A stretch of 64,000 bases of DNA from Diaporthe sp. PMI_573 (taxonomy: Eukaryota; Ascomycota; Sordariomycetes; Diaporthales; Diaporthaceae): the NCBI GenBank assembly GCA_021399435.1, contig JAJTUP010000010.1:62001-126000 (forward strand), in the 5' to 3' direction. A program made the translations under genes and the position numbers. The first letter of the stretch is position 1, and the number at the start of each line of letters is the position of its first letter. Below are positions 43,468 to 55,844 of this stretch, in pieces. Under the pieces are notes generated by a model, which saw nothing but the letters and a program-made list of their open reading frames with translations, did not search any database and was not told the origin of the DNA.

Positions 43468-46303
43468 GATGTGACGTGTGCCGCGAGCTGGTGGGGGATG
43501 GCCTGGTTAGACGGTTCCGAAGCAGGTGATGTCGATTTGATGTCGCACGAGATGGAGGAGGTGTTGCGTTTGCAGTGTAATAATTAGAAGTTATGCAAGA
43601 GTGAGGAAAAAAGGAGTCGAGATTACAGGTGAATAAGCTGTAGTAGGTGTGAGTGTGTGAGTGCGCTTGCGCCGCAGGACAGGCGGGACGAAGAATAAGT
43701 ACTGATTCGTTCTCCGAAGTTCGTCACGTCGCTCTCGGGTCATACACAACACACAACATGCCTGCAAATGGCGGGACGCGCGCGGGTGATGGGTTTGCCA
43801 AGGTTGGGCTCTGGGGCGCAGTTGGCACGGATTGATCATCAAAAGGGCTGGCGCCAGCTGAAGGCGAGGCCCAACAGGCACAAAGGACATCCGTCCAACC
43901 TGCCAGTTTGAGGCAGTGTTCACTGCTCCTACCTCCTGCTACTAACTAATAACTTGCTGGTAGCTTCTACTAGAATGCTGCTCCAGGCTGACGTGCAGGA
44001 CGGGAAGGAATGGAGTGGCTTAGCAGGACACTACACAGTAGACAGTTTACCGCAATGAGACTAGCCTTGCAGGGGTTACTGTGTATGTACGTTGTTGTTC
44101 TGCCTGCTACCTGCCATCTGCCTGCATTACCATCTTGTTTGTTCATCGCGGTGCTCGTGCCTGTTCTGGCGGGGATACAGTAACAACAGCGTAGCTATGA
44201 ATGTATATGGAGCATGCGTCAGAAATGGAATGTCCGTTGCCACCTCATGGCAAACATGGAAAAGTCAGATGGCCCCGAGGAACCCAAGATGCACCACCTC
44301 CGAAGGTTCCTTTCTATGTGGCGTGTGGCGTATGGCGGGGGAGACAAAACGTCATGAGGTGTGGCTCATGACCAGTTGGCTGGGACCGGAGGGACCTCGG
44401 GAGACGCCAGCCTTGCAACATCAGCTCACTGGGCCACCTTCTGGCAGCGCAGAAGAAGCTGGGTGCCTGGGTACTTGTGTCCCAGACCGGGCTGCCTCCA
44501 CCTAGCACGCTCCGAACAGTCAATCCACAGTAGCGTTCATCCCCGAGTCCTCCGTCGCATCCGGAGCCGAGTCAGCTTTGGTTATCGTCTTTCGGGGTCG
44601 GAACCCGGTCAATTTGGCTCCGTTGTCGCCCTCGCTCACTCCCTTGCTCACTGTTCAACCCATCGGCAGTCCACCTTCAAATGCACACCATGACTTGTTC
44701 TCTGGGCGCATATTCCGATAACATTGACTGCTGGATGGTCATCTATTCCATGCACACATAGATTGACCAGCAGTAAGGATAAAATCCTGCCAATTTATAG
44801 TCCGCAGCCATGTACATTCGTTTGGGGATCTCAACCACGGCTGTCTGCCCACAAGCAAAAAAAGCAAAAAAACAGATTACATGCAACAGGCAGGATTCGC
44901 TGGTCGTCACCGACCCAACTACTAATTGCCCTCTCACAAGCTTGATTACAGGAGAGCGAACGGGATCCGATATTTTCTTGTGGATATGGTCGCATGTGCT
45001 GAGCTGGTGTCAGTTGCAGCATTATTAACCCCCAGATTGAGAAGGCTCATGATGTTGGTGTGGAAGTGGCACATGATGGGGGGGGGGCTGGTTGACTTTC
45101 GCACGCAGTAGAAGCAGCAGCTCAATTTGCATGACAACTCAAGTTTATTGCAAATGTGCCACTGGGCAAACACAAGCAAAGCATGAAGCTCATCTGCCTG
45201 TAGAATTCCAGGAAACCTTGTTTATTAACTTCTCATCACGACTTTATGAATTTTGATTGTGCTTAGCCTTATCCCACCCAATCAGCAATAGTACTGATAT
45301 AATTCAGTGGGTCTTGCAGCTCCCAAATAGCTCCCAAACCACTCTGCCCTTTCCCTTTTCAGGCTGAACAAAAGGGGTTTAGCGTCTCCTGCTTGTGTCA
45401 AAGTTTTACCCAAAGGGGGGTATGTTATAAAAGCTGCTTAACCGATCTGCTTTACCCCTCCTTCCTCCCCGTTTTACACCATTTTCCTTTTGATAACCCT
45501 TATTTTTAGCCTTTCCACATGTGGCCTGCCCAGGAAAAGGAATAACGCGGCAACCAGCACACGGCCCACCCCACAGCTCACACGCGCCCGTGCAGTAGAC
45601 CACCACGTGCAATAAGAGGACTGACCAGCTACATGCTCAAGATCCAACGGTTACGTTGGCCGTTGATTTTCGGCGAGTGGTGCTAACTGCCTGTCGAGAA
45701 AGGGAGGAGGATAAGGAGAAAAAGAGAAGACGCGGAAGGTAAGCGCCTTGCATCTACCTGCATCTACCTGCATCGTACTTCCTCATCCTGTGCGTTGGCC
45801 GAGACTGCGCGCTTGACTGGGATCGGGACTGGGCCGTGCCTGCCTCCAGACGCGACTTGGAATTCGACTTCGAATCTTTTGAGTTCGACTTGCGCATGTA
45901 TGTCGGACGGGGTCTTGGCTTATCGTGTCATTGGTTTCTACCTTCCGTTACTTGTCGGGTCGACTCGCGTTGCGTCGCACGGCATCGCCAAGCCCATTCA
46001 ACGACCGACCCGTCACCTCACCTCGCCTGGTCGTCTACGACTGCCCGTACTCTAGCCCTTTCTTTGCTGATTTTGCTGACCACGAGAGAAACTAGGAGTC
46101 TGGTCTAGGTCAGGCAGTTTCTGGCCACACGAGTTCAACCGTTTGCTGGGATCCAAAACCAATTTGAGCAAGACCAGAGACCCGTTCAAAGGGGTACTCG
46201 CCTTTCTCAAGTGCTATCTGCCAGCATCTTCTGGCTTCAGCCTGGTCCTCATATTTTCACAACGCCTCCAGAAGTTTGCCGCCAGGCAGTCCACTCGACC
46301 ATC
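43468..46303. other. Long intergenic region
   Basis: About 2.8 kb between the divergent annexin and finger-protein genes. It contains a G10 run (45078-45087) and a triplicated CTGCATCTAC unit near 45751-45775. No gene or RNA recognised. Confidence 0.55.
45078..45087 (+). repeat. G10 homopolymer
   Basis: About ten consecutive G in intergenic DNA. Confidence 0.75.
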
Positions 46304-48917
46304 ATGGCTTCGGCCGGCGACGAGGAGCCGCCAACAACAACGGCGGCTCCTGCACCATCCTTCGTCACCACTGGGGATGCAACTGCACAGGGCGACGCGG
46401 GCAACATCACCAAAAACACAAGTGCCACTCCCGTCTCCAACACTGCCTCGGCCTCAGCAACAGCGTCGCCATCCCCGACTGCCGATGCCTCTGCCGATGC
46501 CTCCGACTTGCCCCCGCGGATCGTCTCGGACATCGCACCCCCGTCCGCCGTCTGGCTGCCCCCACGCCCCGCAGGCCTTCCTGCGCTGGCACCGCTCACC
46601 TCCGTGGCAAGCCCGGCCTCAACGTCGTCTCCCACCGCCCACGGTCTCGGCACCCGATCCGGCCGGGCCTCTAAGGGGAACACTCCTCACCAGTCGCCTG
46701 CCCTGCCCTCGCCTCCCGTCCCGCTGCGCGCCTCTCCTGCGGCCAGCCGTCCTCCCCCTGTCACTACCTCCTCCTTCAGGGCTTCCAAGTACCAGAACAA
46801 CCCCGTCTGGCGCGCCGAACAGCCTCCCCGTGAATACAAGCCGCCCCAGATCCCCTCGGTCCCCATTCCGTCCCCAGCCCCGTCCACCCCGTCTCTCGCA
46901 GCTTCCAGGGCAGTGAGCTTCCCCTCGCCTGGCCGGGATCACCTTCACACGGACCAGAAGTTCCTCGACGACAAGACGAGGATCACCTTTGGCATGCACC
47001 AGGCTATCCCCGAGGCCGTGAGACGCTCTGTGCGCGACAACTGGGAGAAGTGCCTGCTCGGCTCCGATTTCCACCAGGCCTTCGTCGTGAGTTGAATCCT
47101 CTTTCTTCATACATCCCATCATGCTCTCATGCGCTTCGTGCTTCGACTAGCCCTACTCTCCTCGCCACACGGCGCTACCCAAGTCTCTGGTCCGGGGCAA
47201 CCCCGTCCCGCGTCGACCAGAAGGAGTCGCTGACACTCCCCGTCTATAGCTCAACGCCAGTATCCACCATGCCACCCCGGCGGCAGTTCAGCGCGGCATA
47301 CGTGACTTTGGTAGAGCCATGATCGCCTCTGCGAGGACCCAGATCATCGAGGCCATGACCCCTGCCGATATCGAGGCCGTGGCCACACAGATTCTCTCAA
47401 AGGCCAGTGAATCCTTCCTCGACGCCGCCCTTGAGCTTCGCCTCAGGTCCATCGACGCCAAGCGCCTCATCAATGCCCTCGCTAGAGCCGAGCGTCTTGG
47501 CTATGAACCCAGCGATGTCGTGGACGAGGACGATGACCCAGCCGCGAGCCTGCCCCCGGCCGACCACCACGAGCACGTAATGCCAGCCCCAGCCCCCCAA
47601 CCGCTCAGGGCCAAGCCAGCGCCTCCCCAGCCAACCCCTCAGCGACCTACCGAAGCCCCTGCACCGTCAGATCAGCTCATGTACTGTGATTTGTGCTTCC
47701 GCAAGTTCGTCTACCGCTCGGCGTATGAGCATCACGTGGAGAAAAAGATCTGCACGCGCTCTCCTGTTGCCCCGGGCGGCTACAAGTTCTCTTGCCAGCA
47801 CTGTGGCCAGGGCTTCACTACTATCATGGGCGTCCAGTACCATAACGCGCACAATATCTGCGGCGAGTACAAGGACGCCTTCAAGCCGAACCCGGCGCCG
47901 GCTGCTGCGAATATTCCGGCCACGCCCACGCCCACGAATGCCACCCCAATGAATCCGGCACCGGCGCCGACGGCAACACCCACGCTTATGCCTACGCCGA
48001 TGTCAACACCCGGGTCGGCACAGGCTGTCGCCCAGCCCTCGTCGGGCGGGGCACGCATCGGGACGCCGGGCTTACACACCCCGAACGGCGCCGTCGCCGA
48101 CCCCTATGCACACCTGTCGCCCGAGCAGCTGGCGGCCATGCAGGAGGAGCTCAGGCTGGCCGAGCTCAACTACGGCGAGCGTTTCCGACAGGCCAACGCG
48201 ATACAGGATGACGCGGAGCGCAAAACCAGGCTCGACGGGCTCTCCAACTCGTTCGGTACCAAGCAGTCCTTGATCCGCAAGAAGTACGGCGTCAGGCTCC
48301 GCATGCGAAGGACAAAGGCCGAGATCCAGGCCGAGAGAGACCGCATGCATTACAAGACGGCCGCGGAGCTGGCCGCAGACAACGGGATTCCTAGCGGAAC
48401 CCCGGGACGCCCTGCTCGCTCCGTTGCCTCGACTCCTTCTCGCCCGCCGGCTGTCGTCGCGCGCAGTTCGAACGGGGGCACCGGGTCCACATGGGCAAGT
48501 GTGAACCGTCCCGGCGTTCCTGGTGGTGTCCTGGTCTCGACGTCGCCTATTCCTGTGCCAAACGTGGGCGGCTATGGAGCCGGCAGCAAGCGACGGCTTT
48601 CCGGCTCCGACCCATCCTTCGAGAGCAAGCGGGTGGCGTACTCGGAGATGGGCGGGCTATCTGGCGGCACCACGGCCCACGCGGAGACTATGGATCCCAC
48701 CCTGCCGCCCGCCACCGGTGCCAGGACGGCCTCGTCGACCGCAAGCGCTAAGGGCCTCGGGACGGCCGCCGAGCCCATGGCGCTGGACGACGACAGCGAC
48801 TCCGAGTCGGAAGATTCCGGCTCCGAGGATGAGGACATCCCCGCGAAGCTGCCGCCGAGTGTCCGCCAGAGCCTGCAGCAGGCCAGCCCGTCGGTGACAC
48901 CTGGCCCGCAGCCGTGA
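46304..48917 (+). CDS. Cys/His finger protein with disordered flanks
   Basis: Probable nuclear regulatory protein; family not named. Exons 46304-47086 and 47250-48917, intron GTGAGT...TAG in phase 0, give 816 residues. The first 200 residues are Ala/Pro/Ser/Thr-rich. A conserved-looking helical block spans the splice (ITFGMHQAIPEAVRRSVRDN, CLLGSDFHQAFV, LNASIHHATPAAVQRGIRDF). Two fingers follow: YCDLCFRKFVYRSAYEHHVE (Cys-x2-Cys...His-x4-Cys type, ending KKIC) and FSCQHCGQGFTTIMGVQYHN (ending HNIC). After a Pro/Thr repeat (TPTPTN, PAPTATPT) there is a charged helical region, LRLAELNYGERFRQANAIQD. The C-terminus is an acidic DDDSDSESEDSGSEDED tail. Finger spacing departs from C2H2 because the last ligand appears to be Cys. 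Confidence 0.78.
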
Positions 48918-51712
48918 TCGGGATCGAGACCTAATTCGGGACCGCGGTCAGGGGATGCAAAGTAGTTACTTACTTGGCTGGCGGCTTTGGCAATAATTAT
49001 TTTTATTATGCAGAAGCGGACCGGACCACACCTTGAGGGCTGTGATTTGGAACGCTAAATCGTGGACGTACGCACCACGAGAGCGGGAACAGGCGGGACC
49101 GGCTGGCTGACATGGCATAAAGGTCGTTGAGGCTCCTCCCGAAGAAGCGATTTGGCTTTTTTTCGTCTTGTCTATGATATCCTCTCAGATGGAATACCAG
49201 AAGGAAATGGTCTGCACATACTCCATCCATCCTGAAATTGTTAATCATTTTTTTTTTTTTTGCGGAGAGATCATTGCATAATGGGAGCATATGGTTTCGG
49301 TCAGTGCGAGCATGGCGTCTTGCATGGAAACTTGACAGCATCTATCTGGCTGCCCTCGATTGCAGGGTGGATTGATCAGATGGGGAATGAACATACCCGG
49401 CTTTTGTGGGCTAAAATGAGATGCATTGGGAAGGGAAGGGCGCTTGAAGGTGTCATTCATTCATGCAGGGAGAGCAATAAGGAGCTCTGACTCACTTGGA
49501 ACGTGGCATGCCCTTCTTGGAATGTGGCCACTTTTCCTTCCGTCACTTTTACCACAGATACCTACCTCGATTTTGGTTGCACCTTTTTTCAGATTCCTGG
49601 ACCTTGAACGTTGATATCTAGGTTGCATTGCATTAGGAGCAGATTGAAATGAAGTAATGCGATTTTTGAGACTTTTGGGTCCTTTGCCTGTGCTGGTTCC
49701 TAGCGGTGGAGTTAGATTGGTGCGCCGCTCAAGTCTCGTTTGGAGTCCAGGGTGCATGGTGCATCAGCCAGATCTTCGTATATTGCACGGCAGGTTCGGG
49801 GTGAAGGTTGCCTGACGAGTCTGCCGACGTCTTGAAGCTATGGATGCGAAGGTTTTCCCTGGTAGTGATGTCTGCGAGCAGTGTCAGCATCACAAACACA
49901 GCACCCAATCCTTCTGGTTTGCGATGAGCTGCTTTGTCAACACGCGGGCCAGCCTCCCCTTTCTCGACACTGTTTTTCCCTCCTCCGTACTGAGCCTCAC
50001 CCCCATGTCCATTTGTCCATGTGAACGTTTCCCGCCTGTGGTACCTTTCCAGCGTGTTGACGACATGTTGATTGAAGATCGCCAGAAGCATATATTCCTA
50101 ATTATTGAGCGGCCGATAGATACTCTCAGAGCCCAGCTTTGTTGGACTCATTGAACTCGTGCGCCTAACAGAGGGCCAGTATGAATGTATACTCAGATGG
50201 CCTTTTCTTTTCGAAGGCATCAATTGTGCAAAATGGTCCCTTCAAAACAGGAGACGATAGCGTGGAAGCTATGCCTGAGGAAATTGAAGTACAACATGAA
50301 GTGAACTTCCGAGTAAAGCTCTGGATTTGATGTGCCAGAGCATGCCATCTATCAAGACCTGTGCCCTGGTACACGGTATTCTCCATCAGGAATCTATTAT
50401 GAGAGAGGTAAGATGGAAAGGTTGTGATCTCAGTGATTGGTATGCCGATGGATATGTTCCATGACGGCTTGAGTCTGCAGATGTTCAGTTTGGATTAAGA
50501 GAATCAGGAATTGAGGATGGTTCTTCTGTAGAGAGTGCAGAAGTTCAGAGGATAAAAATGGGACCTCACATTCTCCTGTTCTCACACTTGTGCATGCATA
50601 ATCGGCAGTAAGAAGCAATCAAAGTGTCAACGGTTCTGGGGGCAGGGGCATAAATACGTGACTTCCGGTATTTTAGACAGGCTTGCAGACCACTTTGAAG
50701 AGACTCGAAAATACAAGCATCATATTTGTGTTTGATAATACATTCCAGGAGACATGTACGGGTATACGATGGGAAATCAGAGCCTATTGAAGTTGGCCAT
50801 GAGCAGCAATTGCCCAATTCCGCCTCCGTATTGGAGCGGCTACACTGCGAATACAAACGGAGAATCTCACACACCATCCACAACAAGATCCAAGACCTCA
50901 AGCAGCATTCAACAAATTCGTGATAGGGATGGAATGCCGGCCGAGCTTGTGCAATACTACACAACTCTTGTGTGGTGCTCCTCTCCGCAACTGCACTGCC
51001 GTGCTCCGCCCGAGTCAGGGGCTAACGATCTATGACACGTGGTTGGTGGATTTTCCCCGAGGCTCACCGTAACGGAAGTGGGCATCCGCAGTCTGTATTG
51101 AGGTAAACCGTCCCTCTCGGCCGGGGGCGACTTCATGGTCATCCTTGATCTAGGAAGCAGGGGTCGCCAACTGGCTTATACACACTGACACAGCAGCCAT
51201 ATCGTGTGTGTCAACTGTCAAGCCCCCTGACTAGCCACCACTGTGGACACAAAACAACAGGAGTCTGGCTCGTTTTCGGCTGTTACCGAGCGCTGTCGAT
51301 CCACTCTTAAGCTTAACTTTTGGAACAGCCTCGGCTTAGACAGGCGTTATTGGGAATAGCGGACTTGTGGAAATTGCCGTCGGATCACCACGCTCGGGCG
51401 AAATGATCCACACCACGGAGATGTGGCCTGCTGTTCTGGCGACCGTGAATGATTTGCTATGCTACACTAAGACGGAAGGGAATGTTGGCCCGGAAGGGGT
51501 TCCAGCGAAGCAATCTCGTAGGTGGAATCTCACCGTAGCCCCCGAGTATACATAAATATTCAAGTCTATTCCATCGAGTTGATCATTGCCATTCTTGTCC
51601 ACCTGCGGTACTCTACAGAACATATCTAGAGGTTTCCTTCCTGCCTCCTCACCACTTGGAACTTCTTTCGTCCCATCAGCTCCTTGTTTTCAGCCCTCTC
51701 TCACTCGTCAAT
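48918..51712. other. Long intergenic region
   Basis: About 2.8 kb without a supported gene. A poly-T run of 14 lies at 49248-49261. AT-rich from about 50,160. The last 170 bp, with TATACATAAATATTC near 51546, are the likely GH12 core promoter. Confidence 0.55.
49248..49261 (+). repeat. T14 homopolymer
   Basis: Fourteen consecutive T about 330 bp downstream of the finger-protein stop. Confidence 0.85.
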
Positions 51713-52580
51713 ATGAAGTTCAACGCAGCACTATCCAGCGTCCTGCTGGCGGCCTCATCCGTCGTCGCGGCCCCGACGTCGACCCTCCAGGGCGAGCCGT
51801 CCCGTGTCGACTCGGCCCTCGAGAAGCGCGCGACCACCTTCTGTGGCAACTGGGGATCTCTGACCGCCGGCCCGTACACGTTCTACCACAACAACTGGGG
51901 TGCGGGCACCGCCTCCTCGGGCTCGCAGTGCACCACCTTCAACGACCTGCAGAGCAACACGGCCTCCTGGTCCACCTCGTGGAGCTGGGCCGGCGGCCAG
52001 GGCCAGGTCAAGTCGTACTCCAACGTCGCCCTCGAGAAGGTGAACAAGCAGCTCAGCGCTGTGTCGACCATCAACTCGATCTGGAAGTGGGGGTATGTTG
52101 CAATTTTCCCCAAGCCGTTGCCTGTCTATGATATGAAAAGAACAAAAAGAAACTAATTATAATCGCGTTTTCACTAGCTACACTGGCTCTTCCATGGTCG
52201 CAGACGTCGCCTACGACCTGTGGCTGTCAACCTCGCAGGGGGGCACGAACAAGTACGAGATCATGGTCTGGCTGGCAGCCTACGGCGGCGCCGGCCCCAT
52301 CTCGAGCACCGGGTCCACCCCGATCGCGACGGCCACCATCGCGGGCCACAGCTGGAAGATCTACAAGGGCCCCAACGGGGACACCACCGTCTTCTCGTTC
52401 GTCGCCGACTCGACCATCACCAGCTTCTCGGGCGACCTGAACGGCTTCTTCAAGTACCTCGTCTCCAGCCAGGGCTTGTCCAACTCGCTGTGGATCACCT
52501 CGCTGCAGGCTGGCACTGAGCCCTTCTCTGGCTCTAACGCTGTCATGACCACGTCGTCTTACACTATCAGTGTTCGATAA
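51713..52580 (+). CDS. GH12 endoglucanase / xyloglucanase, secreted
   Basis: Retaining endo-beta-1,4-glucanase or xyloglucan-specific endoglucanase attacking plant cell-wall glucans outside the cell. Exons 51713-52092 and 52178-52580, intron GTATGT...TAG in phase 2, give 260 residues. Signal peptide at 1-19 ([15 protein letters not shown]). A propeptide ends at Lys38-Arg39, a Kex2 site, before [11 protein letters not shown]12 blocks: [33 protein letters not shown] and [13 protein letters not shown]. The catalytic nucleophile is Glu154 in [13 protein letters not shown] and the acid/base Glu241 in QAGTEPFSG. The length is standard and there is no CBM1. Its presence suggests growth on plant material. 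Confidence 0.93.
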
Positions 52581-53065
52581 GTCTGGTGCGGACTTCCGGG
52601 CTGACTGGTTGTGTGTCTCATTCTCATTTGGGGCAAAATTGTGGTTGAGTCTCTTGCAGTTCCGATGGAACGATGGAGGACTGGATGTAGTTTCAACGTA
52701 AATAGTTGCCGTGCTAGTGTAAATAAATAAGTTGCACGCTCATTATCTGAGATTATGCGCAATTTTCGTGATATTTTGACTTGGTGCCGTATACAATAGG
52801 TAGTGATCCGCGACAAGTCGGTTACCTAGGCTACTTTCATACGTCTTGTGTCTATTGATGGCGTGAAATGTAAGAGTTAGCTTGGCTGTTATAGCAGATG
52901 GCCTTACGTACAGATTCCTTGCTTGAGTTGAAGGGTGTTGTCGAGTCCAAGACTCCATTTGACTGTGCTGGTGCTTTCGTCATTCGTAATACTGGGATTG
53001 TGTCTCAAATGTTTTATCATCCTGACAACCTAAAGATGCAGTAGATAAATCTGAAATCAACCCCT
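52581..53065. other. Intergenic, convergent 3' regions
   Basis: About 485 bp, AT-rich, between the GH12 gene and the DJ-1-type gene. Nothing else seen. Confidence 0.6.
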
Positions 53066-53865
53066 TCAATTTCGTGGCTTTGCGAACGGGTCATTATCAG
53101 GGTCCGTCACACGAGTGTACTCCATCCGATCTGCAATATCCTCGGCGACGTCAGCCCCATAAACATCCGCGATCCAAGCAAACGTCACATCAATCCCGGC
53201 ACTGATACCCGAAGACGTCCAGATATTGCCGTCGTTGACCCAGCGCGCCCGGTGGACCCAATCCACCTGGGGCCGCAGCGCCGTCGTGGCCTCCCACGCC
53301 AGCTTGTTCGTCGTCGCGCGCCTCCCGTCCAGGACGCCACTCCGCGCGGCGAGCCCGGATCCCGTGCACACGGTGATGAGGTACTGGAGCGAGGGGAATC
53401 TCTCCCGGATGAAATTGATCGACTCGGATATCGCCGGCGACTGCGCCCGCGTGCCCTGGCCACCTGGGACGAGCAGCACGTCCAGGGCCGGTGCTGTGGA
53501 GAAGGTGTGGGTTGGCAGGATGGTGGTTCCGAACCCGGGGGACTTGGTCGGCGGCGGTTGGAAGCTGCCGCTGTCTTTGGGGGTGAGTTGCTTTGTGGAT
53601 ACGGGGTCCAGCGTGGCGGCGATGGTGTAGAGGTTCATATTGTGGGAGCGCGACAGCAGGCTGAGTGCGTCCAAGGGGCCGAAGAGGTCTAGCTGCTGGA
53701 AGGCTGGGAATATTACGACGCCAAAGTTGACAGGCTTGGGTTTGGTATGCCCTGCCGAGCCATTGTCTGGGTGGATATGGTCAGTCGTTGCTCATACTCT
53801 GTTCAATTCACCGATCTAATACGCTTGACGGCGATGAGAGAGGGCGGCTGACCGAGTTTACTCAT
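53066..53865 (-). CDS. DJ-1/PfpI-family protein (isonitrile hydratase-like)
   Basis: Class I glutaminase-like fold of unknown substrate; related proteins include isocyanide hydratases. Exons 53865-53823 and 53766-53066, intron GTATTA...CAG in phase 1, give 247 residues. The core begins VNFGVVIFPAFQQLDLFGPL. It continues with PALDVLLVPGGQGTRAQ and the nucleophile elbow LITVCTGSGLAARSGVLDGR, with Cys148. The family usually has a His in the following 'TTH' segment; here it reads ATTNK. WVNDGNIWTSSGISAGID is the conserved late block. The main exon has no ATG before a TGA upstream, so the short first exon (MSKLGQPPSLIAVK) is proposed. Start is therefore tentative while the body is secure. Confidence 0.8.
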
Positions 53866-54461
53866 GTCTGCAAATTGCCGACGACTTGGTTTCCAGATCT
53901 CAAGGGATTGAAGAGCTTGGGAAGCTGTGGGTCTAAATACTCTGGTCTGGATTATACGTGGGGCCATGATGCTCGAGTCATCTCGAATCTCGCTGATGTT
54001 GTTGAGAAGTCGAGTCCTGGTTGATACTTTCCGAAGGCGGACCGCGTTTTCCTTACTAAGTACCCGCAGACGGCGTTGCCAAGCTGCGTCAGCGCTTGTG
54101 GATTAGAGTTGGGTCGGTTGCGCGATCGGACCAGCTTATAAATGAGTTCTTGTCGTGTTATCCATCGTGCGTGTAAAGGGCACCCCAAGCGTGCCCCCAT
54201 GGTGTAACCCCTGATGCTAATTAGACATTGTGCATAATAAATAGCTCAAGAAGATTTCATTGCTGCACTTACGCAAGTCAATTGGAATTATCCTCCTTCA
54301 GCCGGTCCTCGTCCGCTCCTTTTATTATTTTTTCCTTTCTTCTCTCTAGGGCAGAGGCTCCAAGGATTGTAGTAGCGCGGGTAGTTGGTGATCAATGGCA
54401 AGTAGGCACCAACGGTTGATCACAATATTTTCCACGGAGATAGTTGCCCTCGCTGACCCTA
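53866..54461. other. Intergenic, nothing recognised
   Basis: About 600 bp between same-strand genes: promoter of the DJ-1-type gene and terminator of the rhodopsin-domain gene. Confidence 0.6.
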
Positions 54462-55844
54462 TCAGCCTAGGCCGGTATTAGGGGGCTCGCCTTGTCCCAG
54501 CAGGACAGGTTCTCCCGTGGCGAATTCCCTTTCCCGCCCGTGAGCTTCGAACTTCTCGGCAGGCTGTCCGGTAGCAGGTCCATCAACTGGACAAGATATC
54601 ACCGCCTCTGCCGGAACTGAGGCCTCGGCCATCTCGGGATCTGCCTCTGCCGCTCTCGTCCTAGTTGTGAATACAGTCGACTTGACACTCGACTTGATCG
54701 TCAACAATGAGCTGTGCAACAAGCTGCTCCCGAAGAACCAGCTGCCCCTCAGTCTCCTCCTCCGCCTCCTCTCCATCCCCGCAATCTCTTGTTCGGCATC
54801 GCGCTGTTGTTCGTCCAGGGGCCGGCCGACGTACACGCCTCGTGTCCAGAAGCCAGGCCTGAACAAGGGGCTCAAGACCGGGGCGGTGACCGCGAGCAAT
54901 GCTATCACCGTCTCGCGGTAGCCCCAGAGGTTGATGTTGAGCACGCTGGGCGTGCCGGTCAGGGTCAAGGCGGCTCGGATGATGGCGGCAGAGATGACAA
55001 ACAACCCGCCGCATAGAAGCAGTGTGACGCCGATGCGCTTCCACAGGGGGATCCGGAGGTGCCAGATCATCGGCGCTGGAATAGTCAGTATTGCCACGTC
55101 GGTCGAGATGTTAAGCGCCGCCAGGGCCTTGAAGTTCTGCGCGCGGAAGATGCACTCCTCCCCCGGGAGCGGGCGGATGGTCCAGTTGTCGCGGAAGGGC
55201 CTGCACGTCGAGCTCACGGCTATGATCAGCGCGGCCCAGGTGACGCCGCAGAAGGCGAACAGGTAGTTGAGGGTCCGCTCCTTTGTCAGGCCCAGGGTCA
55301 GCTGGCGGTAGAAGAAGAGGATGCAGAACTTTAGGACCCAGACGAAGCCTGGGTAGGTGTACCAGGTCACGAATTCCATCTTGCTGCCCATCTCGAGGAC
55401 GCGTATGTCGGCGTCGCTGAGGGAGGAGACCTGGGAGGCTGTCACGTCGATGTTTCCTCCGGCGTAGTAGGCGAAGTAGCCCATTGTGGTGTCGATGATG
55501 TATAGACAGAGAGACTATGCCGGCGGGGGAGAATGTGTCAACACTAACAGATGCTCTCAGTGATCTTTCTAGGATCGTGGTGAGATGGCATACGAGTATG
55601 GACAAGTAGTCGTCACCGTGATATCCTCGCCAGCCTACAGTCCGAAGTCTGACGACGTGACGGAGGATGAGGATCAATACGCCGAGCGCATACCAAGTCT
55701 GCCAGTTGCATTAGCCTCTATCTGTAGTGAACATGTTGCCTCGCTTGGAAGTGTTGGTCTGCTGCAAACACCTACCCATATCTCGGGTAAATATCCCTCA
55801 TTTGTCTCCAGCTTTACGGCCGAGCTTGGATGCGGAGGCACCAT
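54462..55844 (-). CDS. Fungal rhodopsin-domain (PTH11-related) integral membrane protein
   Basis: Seven-TM plasma-membrane protein of the fungal-specific family close to PTH11 receptors but without a CFEM domain. Exons 55844-55776, 55698-55594 and 55514-54462, introns GTAGGT...CAG and GTATGC...TAG in phase 0, give 408 residues. TM1 is TWYALGVLILILRHVVRLRT, followed by GYHGDDYLSIL, the family's 'DD' motif. YPGFVWVLKFCILFFYRQLT, LNYLFAFCGVTWAALIIAVS and STCRPFRDNW with C-x-P-F follow. Then come LNISTDVAILTIPAPMIWHL and LWKRIGVTLLLCGGLFVISA. The long hydrophilic C-tail contains a poly-Arg patch (ERRRRRRLRGS). Ligand unknown. The start exon is less certain than the rest. Confidence 0.82.
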
